Source: Drosophila persimilis (lineage: Eukaryota; Arthropoda; Insecta; Diptera; Drosophilidae). From it: a stretch of 64,000 bases of DNA. Positions 47,575-57,572 of this stretch are shown here, in pieces; the first letter of the stretch is position 1, and each line of letters starts with the position of its first letter. A program made the position numbers and the translations under genes. The DNA lies in contig NW_020825289.1 in NCBI RefSeq assembly GCF_003286085.1, forward strand, positions 20,548,001 through 20,612,000, read 5' to 3'. A model generated the notes under the pieces. The model was not told where the DNA came from, did no database searches, and saw only the letters and a list, made by a program, of their open reading frames with translations.

Positions 47575-50500
47575 TCAGGCATCCGTGCCGTTGGGGTTCA
47601 TTCCCACAGGCGACACAACCATCATGTTGCCTGTCTTGGGCGTGTAGACGCTGGCATTGGGATCCAGTGTGGAGTTGCCATTGTTGCCGTTCCCATTTGC
47701 GGCAGCTGCATTCGCAGCAGCCACCTGGAGAGCAGCAGCCACACTCACCGGCACCATTTGCTGCTGGGAGCAGGGGGGAACCCCCTGCTGTTGTTGTTGG
47801 TGCTGCAACTGTTGCTCATGCCGTTGCTGAAGATGCTGTTGATGCTGCTGTTGCATTTGATTCCTTTGCTGCAGGTGCTGCTGATGCTGATTGTTTTGTT
47901 GCTGTTGCTGTTGCTGCTGCTGTTGCTGTTGCTGTTGCAGCTGACTCCTTTGCTGAAGATGCTGCTGATGCTGTTGATATTCCTGCGCGCCGCTTAGGCT
48001 GAGCATCGGCGATGACGGTCCAGGGCCCGACTGCAGTGGCGGAGTGTCATTCATGCGCAGAATACTGCTGCCCGGTCCATGGGGGCCCGTGTTCATGCAC
48101 ATTGTGTCTGGCATCACGGCCAGAAGTTGGGCAATCTTGGCCTTGAGATCGATGACCTCATCCTCCTTGGAGCGACGATGGTCTGAATGAAATCGTAATC
48201 GTTATTAGAACTCGAGTTTGATGCGCTCCTATAAAATCGTCACTTCAGTACTCACTGTCGGATATTTCAATCTGGCGCTTGGCTGCGCCCAGAGCCGAGA
48301 ACAAGTCCAGCTTGACTCTCGTCTCTGCGGATAGATTCTTCTCCAGCATCGAGTTCTTCTCCTGCATGGCAGCGAGGGCTTTCATAAGCATCTCAGCATC
48401 GGGCTGCGAAGATTCGCGGTTGCGCACATTCACCTCCAGCATGCGGTACTAATCAGTAGCACAGACATGAAAGGATATGTTTTATTAGAGTACATTTTTT
48501 GGTTATTAAGGAAGGTTCTGTATCACATACCTCTTGCTCGTATTTGAGGCCATGCTCTACGGCCAGTTGCTTGGTCTCCTCCGTTAGCTTGAGGTCGTTC
48601 CGCAATCGCTTCAGCTCATCATCCATTTGCTGGCGACGCTGCTTGCACTGGGAGCTGCATTCGGGACGAGCTGCCTTCTCCTCGGCTGCCTTGCGTGCCT
48701 TTTTCTCGTTGGCCAACTGGGCGTCCAATGATTGCTTCTGCCGTCGCTCCTCGTTAAGGCGCCGCTCCACTGTCTGAAGGTTGAGAGCTTCCGCATGCCG
48801 CACATTGTTCAGCTCCTGGTTGCGCTTCTCGAGCTCCTCACACTCCTTCTGCTTGGCCTGTAGACTGGACTTGCTGGTGAGATTGGTGTCTAGCTTCTGG
48901 CGGAGTTCGTTCTCGATTTGCTTCATGTGACTGATTTCGGCGCGATATTTCTTCACATCGGCCTCCAGTTTGAGGCAAGTCTCGCATATTTTGGACACCA
49001 CTTTGCTGGCAATGTGCGCAATGGCATTGCTCGAGCTGGAGCTGGCCGACGAAGATACGGAGCTGGCATCATTATTGTTGTTGTTGCTGGCCGTGTTCTC
49101 CTTATCCTTGTCCTTCTCCTTTTGCTGCTGAGCAACCTGCTGCTGCTGGCTGTGATTGTCCTTGGTCGCATTATCCTTCTTGCCGCGATTGCGACGACCT
49201 ATAAAGGTATCAGTGCGATTAGTTGTATGGATTGCCCATTGGATTAGCCCATTGCCACAAATCATTCATACCCTTGGGCGCCTTCTCAACCTGCGGAGCT
49301 GGCTCCACGCTGGCCGCCTCCTCTGCCTCGGCGTGTAGAGCATTCCCATTAGGCATCACGTTGTTGGCCTTTTTGTCTGCGAATAGACATCAGACAAAAA
49401 GCGAAATCAGTTTGGTTTTTCCCACAGCTCCGCTCCTACGTGCAGTAGTGTACTCACCGTGTTTGTCCTTTGGCTGTCCCCCCTGTGGCTGTTGTTGTGA
49501 AGAGTTGGTGCTACTATCCCAGTCTGACCTCTCCTTATCCTTATCCTTATCCTTACTATTACTTGATGGGGCTGTTGCTGTGGAAGCTGCTGCTGCAGCT
49601 GACGTTCCTGTTGCTGTACTGCTGCCATCGACCTGGTGATAGTTGTTGTTGGTGCTGTTGCTGCTGCTGCTGCTATTTTTACCCCCATGCCGCTGCTGCG
49701 GACCATTGTTGTGCTCATTATCACCAGCGTCAACCTTATTCCGATGTTTATCCTTGTCCGTGCTGCGTCGATTGTTCCTTGAACCACCGCCGCCTCCCCC
49801 AGCGTGACCATTGGAGGTTGCTGCAAGTGTATATTTAGAAAGGTTAGTGGGTATACATTTATATATATATATTAAGCTTGAAATCAAACATAATAGCGCT
49901 TTATTGATTTTTATGCGGGCGAATTTGAGCTAGGGGCTTGAGCTTGAATGAGTGGTGCGGAGTGTCGGCAGGCAGGATAATTAGTCGCTCTGGCCTTCCT
50001 GCGCGCTGTTCCCTCCCTCCCATTTGGGGTTTGGGCTTTTTTCGGTTAGGTAGAAAGATGGAAGATATGAAGAATGAAATGAAGGTTTGATTTGCCGACT
50101 GGTTGCTGTGGATTAGTGGACACGACAGTTAGTGGGTGAGTTCAGCTCAGCCTCAATTTGTTGTTATTCTTCATGGATTCGTAAGTCATGCGCATACACA
50201 AATATAAATCAGAAATGTTACTGGTACTAGTACTGGTACATAGATTAATGGATTTTGGTTTATTTTTGCCGTGGTGAGGAAGGGACGTCAGAAAGCAGCG
50301 TAAAGTATTATTACCACCACAACAACCATCGGCATCAGTGGAAGTAGAGGAGCTAGTAGAAGAAGTACAAGTAGAAGATGGGTGTTCTGATGCTGCTGCT
50401 GCATCTCCCGGTTGCTGATTCTGTGTCACCGCCAAGCTTGCTGTGGTTGCAGCAGCAGAGAGGTAGCAGTATGAAACAGAAGTGGTAGAAGTGGTTGCTG

Positions 50501-52692
50501 CACCTGTGCTTGTTGCCGTCGCCGATTGCTTGCCTCCTGTCGACGAGGAGGAGGATGAGGGTGTGGATGACGCCGCCGTCGAGGCTCCTGTCCCTGCCCC
50601 TGCAGCGGCTGACGATGGCGACGACGCCGTTGTGCTATTGTTGTTGTCATTCGCGCTGGTATCCTTGCTGTTGCTGCTATTGTTATTATTGTTGTTGTGA
50701 TGGTGATGATTATGGTGATTGCTATTGCTTGAACTGCTGCTGGCGCCGGCGCCGCCGCTGTGATGATGCTCATGATGGTTTTGTGCTTGCGTTACAGATC
50801 CCAAAATGCCATTGGGATGCCCCGCGGCCGTTGCGGCTGCAGCGGCGGCTAGCGCCGCCGTTGTGACCGACCCATTGGCGACCACAATTGTGCTCGAAGA
50901 TGCTGGGGCTCCAGACGCAGCCGCCGCCTCATCGGTGGCCTCCTCGGCAGGCAGGGCCTGCTGCAGGAGCTGCATGTAGAACTCGTTCTCCTTGGCCACC
51001 TCGCGCTGCTTGCGCTGACGCATGCGGTAGCCCACGTAGCTTTTGAAGCCGAATCCAAGCGTGACAACCGGATAGCCAATGCTGGAAAAGTTACATATAT
51101 GAACACAGAGGATCTAGTGGGTGTGGATTCCACCCTTCGGAGCTTACCAATGCGCCGCGAACGGCCTGCAGAGATCCAAGTGCGGCATGTGGCGACTGTC
51201 TTTCCATCGAATGCCCACCTCGAGATAGACAAACAACATCCAGAGTATGATGGTCGGCAAACAGATACCCTTATCTGCAAGAAACGAGTAAACGAGTATG
51301 TACATAGCTGCTGCCTGTTCCTGTTTTATAGCCGGAGATGGATGACGCACCTGTATGCCAGACGTACTGCACCCAGACGTATGTGCTGGCCGCAAAGAGC
51401 AGCCAGTGAACGGGTATGAAAAATAAGCAGACCAGATCCGATGTTATCGCAATACAGACGAATAGCACGGAGAATGCCTGTACAAGTAATCGGAACATAT
51501 ATTAAACTATGTACACACATATATAGTGATCCACAACTTACCAGGCCCTTGTACTTGAAGGAATCGTGCACTGAGCGCAGGAGCAGCCAGAATGGCCACA
51601 AGAACTCAAAACGGAACATGAACATGAAATCGGCCACCATCACAATGGCCCACAGAATTAGAAATTTCATGTACAAAACAGTCGTGCTATGGAAAATGGG
51701 ATAAAAGACAAAAAAGTTTTAATAATTATAATAATTAACTATAGGACTAAAGTCTCTTTCTCCCAAGTGATGGCACTCTTTGGCATTTATCCGCTAAGAA
51801 ATTTAGCTTCAGCTTTAAGCCATTCCCTAGAGTAGAAAATTGAACGGCTTTAATTTCCACGGATCGCTTCTGCTTCCAATCCTTACACTACCACATCCGA
51901 AAACAGGAGAGCTGGCAGCCCTTTTCTCCTCCGACTGCATACAAAAATGAACATTCCATTAACCACTTAATAATTGTAAAATGGGATTAGCACGAGGCGC
52001 CCGCGTCGAGTGACGAAGCAGCGAACAGGAGACGGACAAGCGCCAAAAACGAGTAGCGTCCAAATACAACACAAACACATACATATGCATGTATGAATGT
52101 ATGTGCATACATATGCTCATAACATCATAAAACAACGGCAATAAAGCGAAATCAAAAAGTAAACAAACATATAAATAACACTCTGCAACAGACTACTTTT
52201 TCTAATAGATTTCGGGATTACCTCTAAAATACTAATAAAATATGAAAAAATGTCAAGAAAAATTATGCATTTGAAATCTTAATATTTCCCAGACGCTGGG
52301 CTGAAACTAAAAAATATTTAGGTCCAAATTATAGCTGCATTTATCGGCTTTTTCACAATTACAACCAGATATAAGAGATTAAATTATGTACCTCTAAAAA
52401 AAGATCGATTTTGTTGACTAGTGTAATCAAAAATAGAGGAGAGCAGGAGAGGAGAAGGCACACTAAAACTGACAAGCACACACACTCTTGTATAGGCTGC
52501 GCATGAAAAAATTCTTAATTGTTTTGTGGTAGCGCACATTTATAATTTAAAGTAATTTAGACTTAGGCTTTATTCTTGCCATGAGAGGATTAAACATTCT
52601 GTGGACACTCACCTGCCGTACATGCCCTCTGTAATTTTGTTGCGTTTCATCGGACGCCGTAATTTTCCGCAGTCTGCATTGCGCCGCTTCAT
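47575..52692 (-). CDS. macoilin, multipass ER/rough-ER membrane and coiled-coil protein
   Basis: Macoilin (TMEM57 family) acts in neuronal excitability in worms. Ten exons (- strand): 52692-52613, 51686-51542, 51477-51351, 51274-51148, 51081-50315, 49820-49458, 49376-49272, 49198-48531, 48448-48256, 48182-47575. Phases sum to 1060 residues, versus about 664 in humans. The start MKRRNADCGKLRRPMKRNKI is the conserved family N-terminus, which fixes the start. Residues 30-160 hold the membrane helices (FEFLWPFWLLLRSV; WLLFAASTYVWVQYVWHT; DLCRPFAAH). A long Ser/Thr/Asn/His/Ala-rich region follows, larger than in vertebrates. The C-terminal third is coiled coil (ICETCLKLEADVKKY; NLSAETRVKLDLFSALGAAK) and ends with a Gln tract and the conserved LDPNASVYTP motif. 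A stop falls just inside intron 5 (reading NKPKSI past 50315), so retention would truncate it. Confidence 0.94.
49821..50314. other. macoilin intron 5
   Basis: The intron lies between donor GTGGTG|GTAATAA (50315) and acceptor ACTTGCAG (49821), - strand. The exon frame stays open for about 57 codons into it from the left side. Nothing else is seen. Confidence 0.7.
51687..52612. other. macoilin intron 1
   Basis: This intron of about 0.93 kb separates the first coding exon from the membrane-helix exons. It is AT-rich, with an ACATACATATGC-type repeat near 52,080-52,115. No gene signal. Confidence 0.7.
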
Positions 52693-54410
52693 TTTTGTGG
52701 TTCGATTCGAAAACTCCACTCCAGTCGTAAATTGTATATTTATTGCTTTTTAGATTCGCTTTTCGTATCAATTTATAATATTTTATCGAACAGATTTTGC
52801 ATTTCACTTTTCACTTAATTATTAGATTTTAGCCGATGGGTTCGGTTTAATTGTTGCTGGTGTTGCTGGTGCTGCCGCTGCTGCTGCCGGCGCGACGGCA
52901 TTTCATTAAATCTCGTGCATATGACAACACACAATTTTGTACCTCCTGCTGAGTGGCTTCTATACTGCAAACAACAAGAGAAGGGGAAGAAAGATGTGTG
53001 ATAAGAATGGAAAAAGAATCCCAGAGGAGAGGAGAGCGATAATGAGAGCGCGCACAATGTTAACATTGAATTCCGAGAGGAACCCAGAGCAAAGTGGCCA
53101 AGTGATGGCGCGACTGTTATTTAAATGTATACGTAATGTACATAAATGCATATGTATGTGTACATATGTACATATGTATGTACATATATGCAATAAAGTA
53201 CTATTTTTAATCATTTTATTTTGTTGATTGCACTTTCGCTTTGTTGTGCGTTGGCTGGCTAATGGCTGTTGTAGGCGGGTAAAATGCGGTCAGGTCAGAC
53301 TATACTGATTATTTATAAATAAAGTTAACTAAATTACAGAAAAATCAGTTTTGCATTAAGCTGCATATTAATCACTGTCACTGTAATAGCAGACAGAACA
53401 ATAGCCATTCCTGATCATGCGTTGGTTTTTTTTCACGCTGCAGATGCTCACCCTATATTAATACACCTTGAAAATGCAGCTAGCATTCTGTTATTTTTTT
53501 ATTCTGTTAAAACAGACAAAAACATGTGTGAGATGTGCCGTTGCTCTTTGGGGTGCTGATTTCTGCAGAATTTGACATTCAACTTGAACCATAACTTTAA
53601 AAAATTAACATTCAGCATGCGAAATTGCCACCGACGTTTGCCGACTATCTAAAATGCTCCCCAAATAAAGCATCCCTTACAACGGCTTCCTTCAATTTCA
53701 TAATTATGTGAAAGTAATCAAAAGTGCGGCTTATCTGGCACTAATCATTCAATACTAAATATTTGCAGACAATTAAATGATACATGAGGCAACAAAACGA
53801 CACCTGTGGTGTTAAGAGCATGATTAAATGCATAAAACAAAAAATCTAATTTTCATTCTTCCAATTTAAACGAATTTCAAGTTAAAGCCAATGTCAACAG
53901 AACATTCATAACGCAAATACAGACTGCGCACACACGCACACCCACTCAAGTAAACAAATCAATGCAACGACGGATAAAGGATTTAAAAGAGGAGAAAGGG
54001 AGTTGAACTGACAGACGTAACAGTAACAGCCAGGGAAGATGAAGGGAAGACATACGTACATAATGGGCACGCTTTTCAACATGTGGATGTGGATGCTGCC
54101 CGGTAAAGTAGCTAGTGGAACGTGGAGCCGCAGCACACACACAAACACACACGAAAGCTGTTGCGCCAATACATGTTTAGGAATTGAACTGCGACTGCGC
54201 CAGTCCCAGCGCAGAGCAGCAGCAGCTCAATCGGAAGCGGAACTATGCAGATTTCAAGGAAGCAGAGCAGCAGAATCAGAGATTCAGAACTGTTCTGTGG
54301 CTGTGTGTATGTATACGGTTGAAAAATGTTTATAAATAGCATCCAAAAGTGGAGCGCATCTACATACATGGACACAAACACATACAGGCGGCAGCGGAAG
54401 CTCCGCTTAC
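52693..54410. other. macoilin 5' flank
   Basis: About 1.7 kb with a palindromic ACATATGTA-type repeat at about 53,150-53,190 and no supportable coding frame. If the exon at 54411-54516 is a macoilin or nested-gene first exon, this stretch is its intron. Confidence 0.45.
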
Positions 54411-54516
54411 CGATGACGTCGGGACGCCACTGTTGCTGTGTCTTGACTATCCTGTGACAGATAAACAAGACCCAGACACGAGACCATAATTCAGGCAACT
54501 GTATGTGGTCCGCCAT
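54411..54516 (-). CDS. unassigned first coding exon (35 codons plus one base)
   Basis: On the - strand an ATG in good context (AAAAATGGCGGACC, also a PHO/YY1-like site) opens a 106-base exon reading MADHIQLPELWSRVWVLF and ending QQWRPDVI plus one base, directly before a strong donor (G|GTAAGCGG). The exon is phase 1 at its end. I found no clear partner exon before macoilin. Several macoilin exons (51274, 49820, 48182) start in phase 1, so an alternative macoilin isoform lacking the first membrane helices is possible. A separate small gene is equally possible. The product is not recognised. Confidence 0.45.
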
Positions 54517-56195
54517 TTTTTAGTGGAAGTCTAAACTGGGCTTGAAATAATAACAAGGAGTTTACAACTCGTGGCCTAATGAGAATATGGTGCCGGTGTT
54601 GCCCGACTTTAAAATTGCATTTGCAGAGTCACACTCAAACTCATATCAATGCATGCGCATCATACCGTTTACGGGGAATTCAAGGGTAACCAAATTGATG
54701 GGAAAGCTCTTTCCATTTAATATACCAATTTATGTATGTGTATAACTAACGAAAAAGGTTCATGCCAAATGAATTTTTTGCTGAAAATTCTCGAAAGGCG
54801 AGTAGATCAGATCCATAAAGAGTGTATTTTGGCAAAAAAAAAAAAAAAAAAACAAGATCGAACAGGCACAGTTACACCAATAGGCAGACTTCTTAGTGTG
54901 TGTAGATTTACAGCTGTTCGGTCGCGCGCGCTTCGCATTTAGAAACGAATTCTACCACTACAACAAGAGGAGCACGAAGCGAAAAGGCTAAAGAACTCTA
55001 CAAAAAATGCCGTACGAATTGCTGCATACAATTTGTGGCTGCTTTTTTGCATAACGTGCGGTGGAGATGGGGATCTGATAAACGATGCTCCAAAATGGTT
55101 TGCGGTTTACTTTTACGTTATCTACGAAGCACTAAAGAGAATAATGACTTAATATGGGTACAAGTTAAGTACGAGTCGAAAAGCATTCAATTCATTGATG
55201 ATGCCGGGTTCTCGATCACCTTCGTATTCCAAAAATAGCGCCTGGAATAAACCAAAACATTTGTGTGTAGCTTCACTTTAATGTGTGAGTTTGTGTGCAT
55301 GTGTAAGCAAAACCGAGCGAAAACTTGCTCTTGGGGTAGGGGTCATGTTGATGAGGGTGAGCTTTCGAACAGCATCCACAGTCGCACAGGCAGAGGGAAA
55401 AGGAGAAGGTTGCCAGGAAAGAAAACAAGGATATGCTGCTGTCTCTGCCAACATCGACAGCGGTTACGTTCGCTCTTTCCATCGCATGAATGTGTGCGTG
55501 TGTTTGTGGGAGCACTGGTGGAGAGCAGAGCAGAGCTGCTGTTGGTTTGTTGGCGGCTGGGCCACACGTACAGGGACACCTATGTATATTTTTTCACACT
55601 CCTCACCTACACAAATATACTTATACTACTAGTTCAAGCCATGACAAAAATTGCACACGTTTTTCAGCCGATTTTCGTTACTCTTTGCGCTTTTAGCCAC
55701 ACTCGATTTATATTTGATTATTTCACTAAGCTCTTCACACGTTCTGATGTTCCATTTATTTACTTTTATATTGATATTTTATACAATTTGCACATTTCCC
55801 ACAACTGCGCTGTGTGTGTGTATGTGCATGCTTGTGAGTGCCTCTGCTTACGTTTGTGTATGCGTGTGAGTGAATTCTTTGGCAGCCGAAAAATATTTTT
55901 AACACTTGGTTAACTGCGCTGTTTGCATTGATGCTTACATTGAATTAGCATAACATTATATTTAGTTGAAATTGTTGTGGATAATTTCTTGGGTATTTAC
56001 TATATTTATTTATTTATTTTATTGATACAAAAAATCAAATTTTTGATTTGTATTTTTTAACACCGAACTCCCGAACAGTGTGCCCGCGGACTTACAGATT
56101 ATATATACGGTCAGACACTCAGAAATATACCGAAACTACGCCAGAAATTTCGAAATATACCGTAATATACCGACGAATCATTTGTATTCAAGTTC
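54517..56195. other. spacer with unexplained plus-strand frame
   Basis: The stretch includes a 111-codon frame without ATG at 54906-55238, ending 7 bases before AATAAA (55246-55251), and a low-complexity 216-codon frame at 55263-55913 that I regard as chance. Motif 6-like CGGTATATTTC words cluster at 56123-56172 on the - strand. No gene is assigned. Confidence 0.4.
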
Positions 56196-56660
56196 CATAT
56201 TACTCATTTTTGATATTCGGTTGAATATTACTAAGTAGCTAGAACCCTCAGCTCTGAACTCATAATTTTACCTGATTAATGAATGATTTTTCTACTTGAC
56301 TGGGTTGCTTTAAATACTTGACTCGCTTTCATGCTACGGCGATTGCTTTGATTGTTTTTGCCTGAATTTTGGTGCCTCAATAACAATATAACCCACTTAT
56401 CCACCCTCTATTTAAACAGTCTAACGATTTGAGGTAAATGGCGGAAAACATTACTGATTGTAAATTCTTCTTGTAGATCTTTCCTGTGAACTTAAAAAAA
56501 AACCTAAAATCTTTCACCTGAACTGCGCTAAAATTATTACATTTTTATTATTTTCGTTGGAATATTAAAATACCCCCTTTGCAAGCAATGGGCTAATCGT
56601 TCGTCTTCGAAGACTGGAAACCATACTGAATTCCTGAATCAATTTTCTACTTGACTTGAC
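56196..56660 (-). repeat. dispersed repeat of about 0.4 kb, copy 3, with a partial second unit in tandem
   Basis: Read on the - strand, this segment gives one nearly complete unit (from about 56660 down to 56300) and then the start of a second unit (GTCAAGTAGAAAAATCATTC, TAAAATTATGAG, GAATATCAAAAATGAG) down to 56196. The second start matches copy 1 and copy 2 left ends, showing that units can lie head to tail with a period of about 350 bases. Confidence 0.8.
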
Positions 56661-57572
56661 TACTGACTTGACTTTTAAGTTAACCCATTTCTTGTATGTT
56701 GACTGAAACTATAGCTGTAATAAATGTAATAAATGAAGCAGGAAAGCACGTTTTGAGAGAGCGAAAATTAAAAAAACCTGCGTATGGATGTTTCTATACC
56801 CTGTATTAAATTTATTATTAACAGAGAAGACTTAACGTAGCTTTTCCTATACGTAGAGATGGTATCGATTAGGTTTTGCGCTTAACAGTACGCTGTTAGC
56901 CGCACTGTTTCTTTTTGAACACAACACATCACATATTGGAAATGTTAGTACTAAACAAATATACATATGTACATATGTATATGAAAATTTTATATTGATA
57001 AATTCATTTCTAAAAGCAATCACATTTAAATTTTTTTTATTTTATAGTACTGATATAATATAATTGTATTTGAATTGTACACTAGAATCTATGTACCTAG
57101 AATCTGCGCGTTGAAAACAATCCGAGTGTTAAATAGACCCTTAAAACTAAATACATAACAAAATTATAAACACTTCAAGTTCTGCGATTGCCGATTTTCT
57201 TTCCGCTTCTGCGTTGCTTTGTCAATTTCCCTCCAAACTCTCACATTCTCTTGCTTTTGCTAAGTATTTTCTATATCCGTGTATGAATGCGTACACGAAC
57301 ACGTAGTCCCTCCGGTCCTTGCGTTCCTATTGTATTTTACGAGTAGAGTAATTCATTCAAAAATTTTGGTTGCGTTGCTGGTACTCAGCTTAAAGTACGT
57401 GAAATGCCACGAAATCTCAGGTTGAAAAGATTTAAATAGGTTCGTATGTTTGGATTTTACACATGTATAAGTTACTGGGTAAGGAAAATCATGAATTACA
57501 CTTTTCCTGATGGGAATTCAATCAGAATTCACCACAAAGATGCAATTTGATTCTGCTGATCTAATCTGTCTT
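56661..57572. other. SCAF-type gene 3' UTR and spacer
   Basis: AT-rich DNA downstream of the SCAF stop on the - strand. A minus-strand AATAAA at 57036-57041 is a possible poly(A) signal about 530 bases past the stop. No coding signal. Confidence 0.5.

Noticed and set aside
54587-54745. Plus-strand frame starting MVPVLPDFKIAF opposite the orphan exon
   Set aside because: It sits in what looks like the core promoter of the minus-strand exon, has no convincing downstream exon and no domain.
55263-55913. 216-codon plus-strand frame
   Set aside because: It is made of Cys/Val/Phe runs from GT and T-rich DNA with no coherent domain; typical of a simple-sequence artefact.
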